A program made the translations under genes and the position numbers. Below the pieces are notes generated by a model that saw only the letters and a list, made by a program, of their open reading frames with translations, was not told where the DNA came from and searched no databases. A stretch of 64,000 bases of DNA from Vandiemenella viatica (lineage: Eukaryota; Arthropoda; Insecta; Orthoptera; Morabidae), in the NCBI GenBank assembly GCA_031002005.1, contig CM061918.1, positions 40,986,947-41,050,946 of the forward strand, in the 5' to 3' direction. Below are positions 1-11,203 of the stretch, in pieces (position 1 is the stretch's first letter; each line of letters begins with the position of its first letter).

Positions 1-487
1 NNNNNNNNNNNNNNNNNNNNNNNNNNNNNNNNNNNNNNNNNNNNNNNNNNNNNNNNNNNNNNNNNNNNNNNNNNNNNNNNNNNNNNNNNNNNNNNNNNNN
101 NNNNNNNNNNNNNNNNNNNNNNNNNNNNNNNNNNNNNNNNNNNNNNNNNNNNNNNNNNNNNNNNNNNNNNNNNNNNNNNNNNNNNNNNNNNNNNNNNNNN
201 NNNNNNNNNNNNNNNNNNNNNNNNNNNNNNNNNNNNNNNNNNNNNNNNNNNNNNNNNNNNNNNNNNNNNNNNNNNNNNNNNNNNNNNNNNNNNNNNNNNN
301 NNNNNNNNNNNNNNNNNNNNNNNNNNNNNNNNNNNNNNNNNNNNNNNNNNNNNNNNNNNNNNNNNNNNNNNNNNNNNNNNNNNNNNNNNNNNNNNNNNNN
401 NNNNNNNNNNNNNNNNNNNNNNNNNNNNNNNNNNNNNNNNNNNNNNNNNNNNNNNNNNNNNNNNNNNNNNNNNNNNNNNNNNNNNNN
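1..487. other. Assembly gap (N run)
   Basis: All bases are N, so nothing can be said about this stretch. Confidence 0.99.
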
Positions 488-1930
488 TACCTTTCTTTGT
501 GGTTGGTTTTAAATTGTAATTTAAAGGGGAAAAAATACTGAACTACTGCAAAAAACACAAATAGGTAGCCTAAATTCTTTGCTTTCTATAATAGCTTCAC
601 CTATGGACAGAGAATACAATGGAAACATCTACATAGAACGAATATAAATAAAACAACTAACATGTGGATTTAAACTAAATTTATATTTTTCTTTTTGGTT
701 TTTTTAAAATTTAAAACAGTGAACCAGTACAAAAATAAAGGCAAAATTCATTTTAGGTAACTATTACAGCATTATCTTTGGATAGAGTGAAATGATCTCT
801 GACCATTGCTAGGTCGTCAACGAAAGCAGGTCAAAAAATCTCACAGTGTTACAGACACGATGACCAAGCTCACCTTATATTAGTAATGAAGAGAGCAACG
901 CTCCTTTGAAGAGTAAGTTAATCATCGGTTTTTAAAGATCTTGTGCGCATAGATCTTAAGGAACCGACGTACGTGACTGTAATTGCTATGGTTCGTAAAT
1001 AATTTACACTTTATGTAAAAAGTTAGGTCAACACGTTATTAGTAATCTGTAGACTTATTTTTGACGTTTTACTGGTACTCGCACTGAAAACGATGTTCTA
1101 AGTTATTGGAATATTCTAGAATCTAATGAACGTGGAATCAGGTTCGGCTGTTACTATCACAATCATTGTGTGCCGTGGATGATAATCGACCCTATATAAA
1201 CTAATGTGTTTCCGCGCATTTCGTAGAGTTACGTACAGTAGTCGAGTACCCTCCTCGATAAATTATTCCAGCCTCCCTCTACCTCGTGACTCAAACAAAG
1301 TGGCAATTTATCGTAACGGTTCTCTCTTCCATTCCACACCGCACTCCTTAATCCTTCTAGCAATATCCACTCAGATCTCACGGCACATTAATGTTATACA
1401 ATCCCGGCACTCTCTTCACCCGCCTCCAGTCTACCAAACAGTTCCCAGTCAGTTCGTTTATCATATCAGTTACTGGTCGTATTCCACAGTAATTTTCACG
1501 GCAGAGCTGCTGCGCTCTTGTGCACACCCTCAAATCCTATATTGCTTTAATGTGCGTGTCATCCCCCAATCAAGTTGAGACAATAATACAAAGGTTTCCT
1601 TCCCTAAAATTACAGTCCGTGAACTTTAAGTGCAAGGAATGGGAAGGACATTCGGCTGTTGTTTATTGGAACAATACCAAAACCATGATCAAACCCGTGA
1701 CTTCAAGAATCATCTATCTATAATGTATCATAATCCTCTGCCACATCCTCATTTTCCTGACGTTTACTTCAATTCAAAAGTAATCATTTGATTCAATCCA
1801 TTTCAAGTCATGTATTTTGGTGTCAGAGAAAAACAGAAAGGGTATATATATTTGATTTTGTGTGTGCACGCGAGTGAGTGAGCCAGTGCGCATACATAAA
1901 GACGCGTGGAGAACGGCGGACACAGGAAGC
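488..1930. other. AT-rich stretch without recognised gene
   Basis: I see no recognisable gene, transposon end or RNA gene here. A 124-residue open frame at 1204-1578 (+) has unremarkable composition and matches no family I know. A 67-residue frame overlaps its end. Both are best treated as chance frames. Confidence 0.5.
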
Positions 1931-2196
1931 GCGACGAGACACGAAGGAAAGGCGACGAGACACGAAGGAAAGGCGACGAGACACGAAGGAAAGGCGACGA
2001 GACACGAAGGAAAGGCGACGAGACACGAAGGAAGCGCGACGAGACACGAAGGAAGCGCGACGAGACACGAAGGAAGTGCGACGAGACACGAAGGAAGCGC
2101 GACGAGACACGAAGGAAGCGCGACGAGACACGAAGGAAGCGCGACGAGACACGAAGGAAACGCGACGAGACACGAAGGGCGACGAGACAAAAGGAG
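1931..2196. repeat. 21-bp minisatellite, 12 units plus a degenerate 13th
   Basis: Units begin every 21 bp at 1931, 1952, 1973 and so on to 2162, with core GCGACGAGACACGAAGGAA. A shortened, altered unit follows at about 2179. The early units end in AAAG and the later ones in AAGC or close variants, so two unit types are arranged in blocks, as expected from local expansion. Because 21 is a multiple of three, frames without a stop stay open through the array. That explains the repetitive 110-140 residue frames on both strands, which are not evidence of a gene. Single-base variants occur in units near 2078 and 2141. Confidence 0.95.
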
Positions 2197-3934
2197 ATTG
2201 TGATTGATGAAGGTAGGATATTTAATCGGTTATTCCGATGTTAACACTAAGCCATTTTTGTTTCTCTGTTCACGTTGATTGTTAAATGCTGAATATTATC
2301 TGGTATCTCAAAGCTTGTAATCAACTGAAATATAAATATTAATACATCAAAACCATGGTTGTTTCATCAGATCGCGGTTAGTGTGAAACAAAAGGTAAAG
2401 TTTAATATGATAAAAATTATTTTGGAAATCTAGTGGCTTTCGGCTATTTTTGCGTGCAACAATGAATCAATTGCCGTAATGTTTATTGAACTATTTAATG
2501 TGCAACTGTTTCAAAAGTAGTCATTGGTGATGAAATCGTTTAACCACAATGACCACAACGTTGACGAGACGCGAGGTCCTGAAAAAAAAGGGGGGGTAGA
2601 GGACAATCTGGGCCGGAAAATAATTGCGCTATTAATATTCATATATAATTTACTGGAGAGAGGGTCCAAAATAGAAGCAGACATTTCAGTTTAGGAAATT
2701 ATCCACCAGTCGGCATCTGCAATCCAGAATCAGCGATCAAGCTGTCACTTTTTAAAATTCTTAAAACCTTCGATTACATCTACGTTGGTCTTGAGTTTAG
2801 CAGGTTAAAAAAATAAATCTACAAACAAGGGACGTTAAGTACAGAACTTTTATCACCGAAATCTAACGCAGAACTGCTAATTATGAAACTTATTTTTTTA
2901 AGGATAGAAATTTCTGCCGACGATTACTCCAAGGGGATACCTTCTGCTAGAATTTTTTAACTTGGGCTTAGCGTATTATTTACGTTTAGGATAATGTGGA
3001 TCATCTAAGCCGGACATTTTCAACCTTTTTTTGAACACAAGGAACAGTAAAAAACTGACCACTACCTTATAAGGCCCGATTTTTTTACCCAGTGTATATT
3101 ATTAAGATTAGGGACGTGCTGTGCTGCACCACTGTAACGCTGTAACACATAAATCCAAGAGCAAGTTTTGAAGTCCTGCGGAAACACATTTATGAATTAT
3201 GAAATTGGAAATTACCTATTAAAAGTTAATTGCATACTAACCAGACTTAATATTTAGTAACAAAATGAATAAAAATGTTAGAAACATTGTTACTTCTTTA
3301 ATTGGAATTAAATTTTTTAATATTCTGCCTGCTGGTTGGGAATGGCTGATCCGTGGGAGGGTAGGGAATGTGTGTCAACCGTTAGAGCTTTGGTCAATGG
3401 TGTATATTTTAGGCTCCCGTATAAAAAATGAAAAACCATTAAGGATTAACTTATTTGTCCCTCCGTCACAACATCGAAACTACTGAAGCCTTCAACTGTG
3501 AAAGCTGTAATTGTACTTATCACACGACTACCAGGTGAATTAGGCCTACTGAAAACATCGAAGAAGTCAATACCAGGAATTTAAGAAAAAGTTCTTCCTG
3601 GGTATTGAATAAAAGCTCGCAACTCGCCGACTCTTAAAACAAAAGTAGAACAAAAAGAAAAATCACAGTTGTTAGTAAAAACTATAAAACTCTAAATGTC
3701 ACTTATTTTCACCAATAATGATCCGAAAATTCTCTAAAATATTGAAGTAAAACTGCAACCGAAGTTTATGATTTTCGCAAAATAACGAAATCGGTAATTT
3801 TTTTTATAAAAATTAATACTTGAGAGTTTTTGTCGAAAAAAATTCTTATGTCTAATTCGATAGAGATGTTTATGAGCCGGATAGTAAATACGTTGTGCAA
3901 AATTTTTCTAAATTATTTTAAGACGAATTTCTTG
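2197..3934. other. AT-rich intergenic stretch
   Basis: No gene or transposon is recognised. Short runs of A, G and T occur, for example AAAAAAAAGGGGGGG near 2583. A 73-residue frame at 3265-3486 has no recognisable domain. Confidence 0.5.
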
Positions 3935-4157
3935 TGGCTTTACATCTCGTCAACGTCGAGATCATTAGAGGCGGAAAAGGATTGGGGGCATGAAGCGGGA
4001 AGGAATTCGACCATGGGCTTTCTAAGAAATCATTCCGGCATTCGCCTGCAGTGATTTTAGGAAACCTTGGAAAACCCAAATATGGCTGATGGGGATTCGA
4101 ACCCGCGTCCTACCGAATGCGAGGCCAGAGCGTTACAGCTCACCCACCACGGTCGGT
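3935..4157 (-). mobile_element. tRNA-headed SINE, nearly full length
   Basis: On the minus strand the element begins near 4157 with a tRNA-like head. It contains the B-box-like GGTTCGAATCCC, followed by the family body (GGATTTGGGTTTTCC-like and GAATTCCTTCCCG-like segments) and ends near 3935 with the GACGTTGACGAG tail. The same arrangement recurs about a dozen times in this window. SINEs of this type are transcribed by pol III from the tRNA-like promoter and mobilised by a partner LINE. This copy is mutated and lacks a clear A-tail. No target duplication was identified. Confidence 0.88.
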
Positions 4158-4859
4158 GACGCATTGTCTGTAATCCAACATCCAGTAATTAAACCGTTAT
4201 TCCTGCCTCATATCAATATTAGTGTTTACCTGCACCTTCGCCCGCGTGGAACGAATATAAAATACGTCCGGTGTAGTTCGAAATTAATGGAGGAAAAGCC
4301 GGAATTTTGCAATTTTTACTCAATTGATTTTCTACTTAATTAATAAAGCACATTCATGTTTACTTTTAAATGTTGTAGTGACTTACGTACACCATATAAT
4401 AGACAATTTTTCAAAAACAATGATCACTATTTACTTTTTATATTTTTTGGATTATTTAATACTTATGGAGAACTGCACCCTCAGAGCGTTAAAGTAACTT
4501 CACTGACATTCCTTTTGCGTAATGTACATTTTGAGATGGAGAGTATATGCCATTCCATAATTTCCTAGTCGACTACGGAAGAATAGGCTAAAAAGCGACC
4601 AATACGCTGGGAGTCATTTACTTCGCCGAGTCCAATATGCAGGCGATATAATTCCCACTACCAAACCGGCCAGTTTCTACGTAACATCCGCGTACAGGAA
4701 GATGGAAAAGAGCTTAGACAAAGCATCTAAACACATTGAAAAAAGATGAAGAATGCTTGAAAGATTGAAACTCCAGTAAAACCGCGCAATAAATATCGAC
4801 AGAAAAGCGCAATCCCCGGTAGAGTGGTTCCTTTCCCTTCGGTATCAGTTGGTAAATAA
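4158..4859. other. Stretch without recognised gene
   Basis: Nothing recognised. Frames at 4356-4568 (+) and 4714-4953 (-) are short and match no family I know; the second runs into the mariner remnant. Confidence 0.45.
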
Positions 4860-5368
4860 TAGGGCGAATCAAAACGGATTTTACAACTTTGTAATGGTAG
4901 AGAGATTTGTTGAGAGAACTTAAAGAATCGGTAGATGTGTCATTTTGTAGCAAACAACTTCAAGTTTGATGCACGTAGTGCGGAGTTAAAATGGCTACTT
5001 TCACTGGTGTGGCACGTGCATGCTCCCAGAGACTTGATATCACTGGATTTCTTTCTCTGTGGTTTCATTAAAGATCGTGTGTATGTTCCTCCCCTATCAA
5101 ACAATTTGGCCGACCTGAAAAATCGAATCTAGGCTGCCGTTGCGCAAGTTATGCCCGATTTGCTGCAACGAATGTGGAAAAAAATTGATTACCAGTGGGA
5201 TGTTTGCCGCAGGACATATGGTAGTCACATCGAACCACAATGACACTTGACACTTATATGATACTTGAGGTTTTTTACTACAAAATGACACATCTACTGA
5301 TTCTGTAAGTTATTTCAATAAATTACTATATCATTTCAAAGTTGCAAAGTCGTTTTTGACTCACCCTG
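4860..5368 (+). mobile_element. Mariner-like element remnant with inverted ends of about 100 bp
   Basis: The right end reads GACTCACCCTGTA. Its reverse complement aligns with the left end (AGGGCGAATCAAAACGG) and continues inward through the shared block GTAGATGTGTCATTTTGTAG, giving diverged terminal inverted repeats of about 100 bp. A TA dinucleotide borders each side, as expected for Tc1/mariner insertion, although the left terminus has lost a base or two. The interior holds the 3' end of a transposase frame, so this is an internally deleted copy. Confidence 0.8.
4968..5243 (+). pseudogene. Mariner-like transposase, C-terminal fragment
   Basis: The frame reads a decayed version of the catalytic-domain end typical of insect mariner-like DDE transposases. 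It has a degraded SPDL-type segment (PRDLISLDFF), then the GFIKDRVYVPPL block, then an ELKNRI-like helix. A stop interrupts it at 5130-5132. The same frame then continues with AAVAQVMPDLLQRMWKKIDY to a terminal stop at 5241-5243. Only the last third of the protein remains and the first two catalytic residues are missing, so it cannot make active enzyme. Confidence 0.82.
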
Positions 5369-5442
5369 TATTAAAAATTCAAGAAACTATTATATAAATA
5401 CAGTTGGTATTTCTGTAAATAACTAAGAAAAACATCCAAAAT

Positions 5443-5668
5443 GTTGGACGAAGACCTCTCGGGCTACCCATGGGTGGAGCGTGTCAAACGGATGCGTCGT
5501 TTCGGAGCCGTTCTTCATCTCATTCTAGCGATAATCTATTATCACAATCTTCGCCAGAAGATGGAGCCTGAGAACGGCTCCGAAACGTCGCATCTGTATG
5601 ACGTGCTCTCCCGGTGGGACACCCGAAATCTGTTCATAGAGCTGATACACCGGGAAAGCCTTCATGCT
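5443..5668. repeat. Inverted repeat with retroelement-like GAAACGTCG hairpin motif
   Basis: A 23-base block at 5493-5515 (GATGCGTCGTTTCGGAGCC...) has a near-perfect reverse complement at 5571-5593, and weaker similarity extends about 40 bases outward on both sides. On the plus strand the right arm has a 6-bp hairpin (GGAGCC/GGCTCC) followed by GAAACGTCG, then a second hairpin (ACGTC/GACGT), then CCGGTGGGACACCCGA. The same order occurs at 36699-36775. I associate this layout with termini of Penelope-like elements that carry hammerhead-like motifs. Here the upstream core is CAGAAGA rather than CTGATGA, so activity is unlikely. The open frame across the repeat is probably incidental. Confidence 0.6.
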
Positions 5669-5799
5669 TTCATCCCAAATATTCTTATTAATTATTATAA
5701 GTAACTAGCCCCAAAGCCCGTCAAAAATGAAGGGTTTAACGGAGTTTACTGTAATTTATTTCTCTGCAGTTGCTTAACTAAATAGAATTGTTACAAACT

Positions 5800-6660
5800 A
5801 AAGCTCATTGTAATTTATCGTCCCTTGTGCTGTAGCAAAAAGCTTCAGTTGTCAACTTGGTCCAGGTTACATTTCAGCCTAACCACAATCTGCGCTAATA
5901 TTGCTCATAGAAAAGCAAAGCTTCAATCACACGCGAATTAATACATTCCCTGTATCCCATGTCAGTGTCATCATGCATCGCGATATAAATTCGATGTTTA
6001 AACTTTTCTTTCTTAATACCTGTGATGAAGATCGATATTTTAACGACTGAGACATCTTACATCGGCTGAAATAATGATCCCAGTTAAAACGAAGAATGCT
6101 AAAAATAAATCTTAAACACTTACGCTATGTCACGTAATATTTAATTGTGGTTTATGCCACATATATCACGATCAGTTTGGAACTTCTTTCATTCCAACCA
6201 CGTAATGATTTCAGTTAAAAAACTGATAATTAATATGCCAATTTAAACGCAATACATACTCTTCTTTCAGTGTTCTGACAATTCACGTCTTAGTGTAATT
6301 TCTCGTGCCTTGCGCTCAAGCAAAAGGTTTTAGTTTCCATCCGGTTCCAGGTTGCATTTCAACCTAACCACGTACTACGATAAACTTGTCGCCATAAGAA
6401 CAATACTTCAATCTCACGCATATTAATACATGAACTGTATCGCGTTTTAGTGGCACTAATGCATCGCGATAAAATTTGATCAAAAATCTTCAAGGGTTTT
6501 TGAGCATTTCTTTTTTTGTTAACCGTGATTCATATCGATATTAAAACGTTTGAATGGCTGACACAGTTGCTGAAATAATAGGCTCAGCAGTATTACACAG
6601 TGAAAGTAAAGGATTAAAATAAATCTTATAAACTTACAGTATGCCACGTAATAATTGGTT
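5800..6660. repeat. Diverged tandem duplication, unit about 480 bp
   Basis: The segment from about 5808 to 6160 is repeated in diverged form from about 6292 to 6660. Shared landmarks in the same order are GTGCTGTAGCAAAAAGCTT / GCGCTCAAGCAAAAGGTTT, the TCCAGGTTRCATTTCARCCTAACCAC block, the ATGCATCGCGATA block, a GATATTNNAACG block, and the closing ATGYCACGTAAT block. A related fragment is at 15510-15610. No coding potential is seen, and the family is not identified. Confidence 0.7.
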
Positions 6661-7679
6661 TAAGTGTATTGTAGGATGCACAGATCTGGATCAGTGCGCA
6701 AGTATTTCCGTTTAAACGAATTAATTTCAATAATAGGATGCAGTTTAAATTATTTTGACAAAAAAACTAAATAATTCATGTTCTCTGCCGTAACGTCAAA
6801 TGCCAGTTGTAATTCTGATCCATGCTAAGTAACAATCTTACCAAGACATTCGCTACATTGATGCTCGAAATACATAGCTTTTATCTTACATATCTATGGA
6901 CAAAGAATTTAAGGAATACTTCTGTAAATCTAAAGAATATTAGTAAATTTAAGCATCTAATGATTGATTTGTCGATTTTAACGCAATACATACTTTTATT
7001 TCAGTGACCTGTCAGTTAATTTATTCGCGGATGCTTGGAAATGTTATTAAATAACGTCCATTATCAAGAATAATGATGCAAAGCGTGACGTCATACATGA
7101 CAGCATGCTTATTATATTAATAGATTAAACGTCCTGATACAAGTAGGCTACCATCCTTACATACGAGAAAAAAATGAAAAAATGAGCTATCTAAAGTCGT
7201 TTGACTTGTACAGTGAAGTTTTATTTGGTAATTTATGTTATTCAGATGTCAAAGGCCGGTGCGATGTTTGGCGCAGTTGTGTTGGTGTCTGTTTTTCCAA
7301 TAAGCCAGAGTCCGCTGACAGGTAATTATCGAAAAATTCATTAGCCAGAGCCGGTCGCTGTGTAGATTAATGAAGCTCATTGACAAGGATATTTGAAAGG
7401 ACTCGGCGCCAAGCTATACACGTCGCACGTGCCGGGCGAGAACTGCTTAACGAGGCTGGCAACAGTCACAGTGGGGATCAAACCACTCAGAAACCACAAC
7501 ACAGTCTCCTGGACTTACGACGTAATTCGTGAAATATTGCAATTAACAGAGTCCTGCCACGGTAGCCACACGCTCTAACTCTGAAAAATATAGTTTTAGA
7601 CTTATTAATTGTCTAATAATACTTTTCGATCGCGAACTAAGTGTATATCACCACTAAACTACTTCAGACTTCACAATAA
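6661..7679. other. AT-rich stretch without recognised gene
   Basis: No gene recognised. Frames at 6822-7007 and 7393-7578 are short and of no known family. Confidence 0.45.
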
Positions 7680-8057
7680 ACCTAATACAGCGGTCGGCAA
7701 CGCGCGGCCCACGGGCCGCATGCGGCCCGTGACCTCTCTATATGCGGCCCGTGTCCGTCTTATAAAAGTCATATCGAAAACCCATATTACAAAATAGTAA
7801 AATATAAATGCATAAAAGAGTGAACGCGACCTAACAGCGCAGCGAATGAACTACGCGAACAGAGCAGGACAAGTGCGAGCGGGAACGATTCCCCCTCTCT
7901 CTCCTATGATTCAAACAATAGGTCAGCGTTGACAATAATCTTCTCACGCTCGCCCGCCGTCCGTCCGCGTTGGCTGTGTCATTGAGTGAAACAAGTTATT
8001 TCATGTGTGCACGCCGCCGCCGCTGCCCTGTACCTACGATTTAGTCATTGTTCTGTG

Positions 8058-8297
8058 GAGGGCTGGCGCTAGGATTCTCGGGCCCTGGGTAAGCATTCTT
8101 AGAAATAACATAACCGGTCGGGGCCCGTCGCAAATTCATCGCCAAATTCAGGCTAAATGGACGCATTTTTTTAGGTCTACCACTGCCCAGGCGACAATGG
8201 GCGGATTTTTGGGCCGGGGGCCCCTCCGGACGGTCATCTGGCCCCCTTCTGCTGGCGGGCCCGGGGCCCCGCTTACCCCTCCCTAACGCCGGCCATG
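8058..8297. mobile_element. 240-bp hAT-type MITE nested in the hAT transposon
   Basis: The element is flanked by GTTCTGTG at 8050-8057 and 8298-8305. Its left end (GAGGGCTGGCGCTAGG) and the reverse complement of its right end (CATGGCCGGCGTTAGG) match at 12 of 16 positions. It is much more GC-rich than its host, with runs such as GGGCCGGGGGCCCC. It has no coding capacity, so it depended on another element's transposase. An 8-bp duplication suits hAT and also P-type elements; the YGGCGYTAGG terminus favours hAT. Confidence 0.9.
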
Positions 8298-8452
8298 GTT
8301 CTGTGACCCACGGGTACCTAATATTTTGTTTACAGTTCGGTGTGAGATATTGATAGTTCATACAATTACATAGTGAAACTGAGTGACATGTTTTCAACAC
8401 GGCTTTTATTCTTACAGCGTGAATTTGGCATTGTTGGTTATAAGGTTTACTG

Positions 8453-10249
8453 ATGGCTGCAAAAAAGAGGAAGTTAATTGAAGAAAATAGAGTGTTTAAC
8501 TATGCATGGACAGATTTATACTTTTTTATTAATTGCAATGGATACCCGCTATGCTTGATATGCCAAAAAAAACCTTGCTATACAAAAATAATATAACGTC
8601 AAACGTCGCTATAATACCGAGCATAACGCATAATTTTCGTGCCTAGTTGGTGATTCCCGGAAAAATAAAATCAACTCACTCAAATCTTCATTCAAGAACC
8701 AACAAAGTGTTTTTAAGGTGCAAATTCAAAGTAACGACTCAAATATACGTGCGAGTTTAAGGGTGGCGGAAATACTTGGCAAGTCTGGGCGACCGTTTTA
8801 CAGACAGCGAATTCATAAAACAATGTGCCTTAGCTATGGCTGAAGAGGTATGCCCAGATCAAAAAATGAAATCTGAAGATATAAGATTATCTGCCAGAAC
8901 TTGTACCCGGTGTAGTGAGGATTTGGGCGCTAATTTATGCGAAAAACCTCGGTAAAAAGCACAACAATTTGAATTGTTCTCCTTAGCTACCTATGAAAGT
9001 AATGATGTGTCAGATACTGCCCAGTTTCTAATATTTGTTCGTGGAATTGATAAGTACTTCAACTGAGGAACTTTTATAGTTATGTAGTTTGAAGGGAACG
9101 ACTACGGGGGAGGATTTTTTTTGTCACTTAGAACAGGCAATGACGTAAATGAAATTAGCGTGGAAACAATTGGTAAGTCTAACAACTGACGGAGGTAGAA
9201 ACATGAGTGGGCAAAACAAGGGCCTGGTGGGTAGAGTTAAAACAAAATTGGCAGAGATAAGATGTGAAATCCCGTTCTTTTGCATTGCATTATCCACCAA
9301 GAAGCGATATGTTTCTTGGAGAAAAGTAATGGACATTGTGATATCCGCTGTAAACTATATCAGAAATAATGGGTTGACACATCGTCAATTCCGAGAGTTT
9401 CTATCCGAAATGGAAGCAGATCATCAAGATGTACTTTATTATTCAGAAGTAAGATGGTTAAGTACAGATGCAGTACTGTAAAGATTTTTCGATCTCATAA
9501 TAGAAATCAACACTTTTATGAATCAGAAAGGTAAATATGTTCCAGAGCTAACAGACCCTCAATGGTTAATAGATCTTGGATTTTAGACAGATTTAACTCA
9601 TGAACTAAATACGCTGAACGTCAAGCTTCAAGGGAAAAACAAACTAATATCTGATATGCATATAGACATAAAGGCGTTCCAAACTAAAAACCGGCTCTTC
9701 ATAAAAAATATTGATGAAAAACAATTAATTCACTTTCAGAATTGTCTAAAGGCTATCGCGGAAGCTGGCTTTGATTTTAATTGGGATAGTGACAAAATGA
9801 AAGACATTTTAATGGAGTTACAAGGTCAATTCAGTGACAGATTTGGTGATTTCGAGAAGGTTTCGAACAAACTGTTTGCTAACCTTTTTCATGCGATGTT
9901 GAGGATTACACAGTAATTTACAAATGAATTTGATTGAACTTCAATCTAATGAGAGTCTAAAAAACGCCTTTAACGAGATGAATGATTTGGCCAAAGTTTA
10001 TGGTAGCTTGCCGTCTGATTTTGTCAAACTGAAAAAGTATGCTTAGCAGTTTATTTCAATTTTTGGAAGCACTTATTTATGCGAGCAAACTTTTTCAATT
10101 GTCAATTATCGAAAAAGTAAATACGCTTTCGCCTCACAGTTGAGCATTTGAGAGATATATTACGTATTTCAACTTCTAACATGAAAGCTGACTTACAAAA
10201 AACAGCCAGCCAAATGCAACCTCAAAGTCACACTGAATTTAGTACGTAA
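8453..10249 (+). pseudogene. hAT transposase (GTF2IRD2/ZBED-like), inactivated
   Basis: The frame starts MAAKKRKLIEEN and continues into a YPLCLICQK segment typical of the N-terminal BED-like zinc finger in hAT proteins close to GTF2I-repeat-domain protein 2. After frame changes and stops, 9149-9481 reads LVSLTTDGGRNMSGQNKGLV and later EVRWLST, the conserved hAT core blocks. Next, 9656-9916 continues the helical insertion domain. The C-terminal dimerisation signature FGSTYLCEQTFS appears near 10060. The terminal stop TAA is at 10247-10249. Multiple stops and frame shifts across this span make it a pseudogene. Confidence 0.92.
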
Positions 10250-10414
10250 GATAATTATGTAACTTTTCTTCATTTTTATCCTCATTTGTATTAATAAAAT
10301 TTGAGAACTGAGTTTTCACATTTTTACTGTGTATGTGCGGCCCCGCCATTACTTTGTTTTGTCACCTTGTGGCCCTTGCCTGCTGAAAGGTTGCCGACCA
10401 CTGACCTAATACAT

Positions 10415-10796
10415 TAGAGATGGGTCCTTCGAGAGTGAATCAGTTCTTTAGAGCAATTCTTTTAAAGCAGTCACTCACTAAAAAGTGAACGGTAGTTCTT
10501 CTAGGTGAGTCGGTCATACGTCGGCTAGTTCCGAAGAGCTTGTTCACGTGGGTTTTTGTGGACTGTAGAGCTAAAAAAAATAAAAAAGTCTACTAATTGC
10601 ATTTGCAATTGATTTAAGGGGGGGGGGGGATTTTCATCGAATCGAAAAGTGACATTACCGGATTCTGAGGGGTGAGACCTAAAAAAAAAGGTCTCAAATA
10701 AAACTGAGCTAGTGAACCGTTCAAAAGAACTAGTTCTTTACGTGGAGTGTTCAAATGAACACCGCTCTTTTTAGTGAGTCACTTTGCCCACCTCTA
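10415..10796. mobile_element. hAT-type MITE, 382 bp, abutting the larger hAT
   Basis: The ends are TAGAGATGGGTCC and, reverse-complemented from the right, TAGAGGTGGGCAA. The flanks TAATACAT at 10407-10414 and 10797-10804 are a perfect 8-bp duplication. The left duplication overlaps that of the neighbouring hAT element (ACCTAATA at 10404-10411). The interior has sub-terminal GTGAACCGTTC/AGTGAACGG-like repeats and no coding frame. Confidence 0.92.
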
Positions 10797-10803
10797 TAAT
10801 ACA

Positions 10804-11120
10804 TCTATACTAACATTATAACCGCGAAAGTAACTATCTCTCTGTATTTGTTACGTTTCTTTGGCTAAACGGCTAATCCGATCATGATTAAATTTGACAA
10901 GGAGATGCTATTTGGCATTAAGGCGGGATTTGGACGCAGTGGTCCCAACCCTGCGCGATCCAGGAACATGTGTGGGCATTTCCTTGAGGCCGTGGCCGCA
11001 CCCCAGTGCGGCCAAATCCTCACCGAAAAACAATTCATATTTCCTCTAAGGCCGGGACGGAGGGTGAAAACCTCAGCGTGTGTGGCCTGCGGTCAGTCGG
11101 CCTTCGAGGATTTCTTGTGA
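10804..11120 (+). mobile_element. Helitron-like 5' end (fragment)
   Basis: The sequence TCTATACTAACATTATAA, followed by GCGAAAGTAACTATC, a TGTTACGTTT stretch, GGCTAAACGGCTAATC and AAATTTGACAAGGAGATGC, matches related segments at 45224-45330 and, interrupted, at 47130-48930. Many insect Helitrons start with TCTATACTAATATTATAA after an A, and an A precedes the TC here. No Helitron 3' hairpin or Rep/helicase frame was found, so the assignment rests on the 5' terminus only. A GC-rich stretch of unknown origin follows. Confidence 0.5.
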
Positions 11121-11203
11121 GTGTATGCGTGTGAGTGTTGCGATTTTATTTCTCCGTTTTGTTTGTAGACTGTTCCGTTTCGTGATGTTCCGTGTTTATA
11201 AAA

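Larger units (their letters stand above)
7688..10403 (+). mobile_element. hAT transposon, 2.7 kb, with perfect 8-bp target duplication
   Basis: The element starts CAGCGGTCGGCAACGCGC and ends with a sequence whose reverse complement is CAGTGGTCGGCAACCTTTC, giving inverted ends of about 15 bp. It is flanked by ACCTAATA at 7680-7687 and again at 10404-10411. An 8-bp duplication is the hallmark of hAT insertion. GC-rich GCGGCCC clusters lie just inside both ends. The interior encodes a broken hAT transposase and contains a smaller inserted element at 8058-8297. The intact target duplication with many coding lesions suggests a complete but old insertion. Confidence 0.95.

Noticed and set aside
1774..2244. 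Five overlapping 109-138 residue frames on both strands with a repeated heptapeptide
   Set aside because: They are translations of a 21-bp minisatellite, whose unit length keeps frames open. There is no start context or conserved domain.
4081..4157. tRNA-like sequence with GGTTCGAATCC on the minus strand, and similar ones at the other SINE heads
   Set aside because: They are SINE heads attached to a common body. The cloverleaf is degraded and the anticodon region is not preserved.
7688..10403. Possible domesticated hAT host gene
   Set aside because: Several stops and frame changes, intact inverted ends and a target duplication show an ordinary dead transposon.
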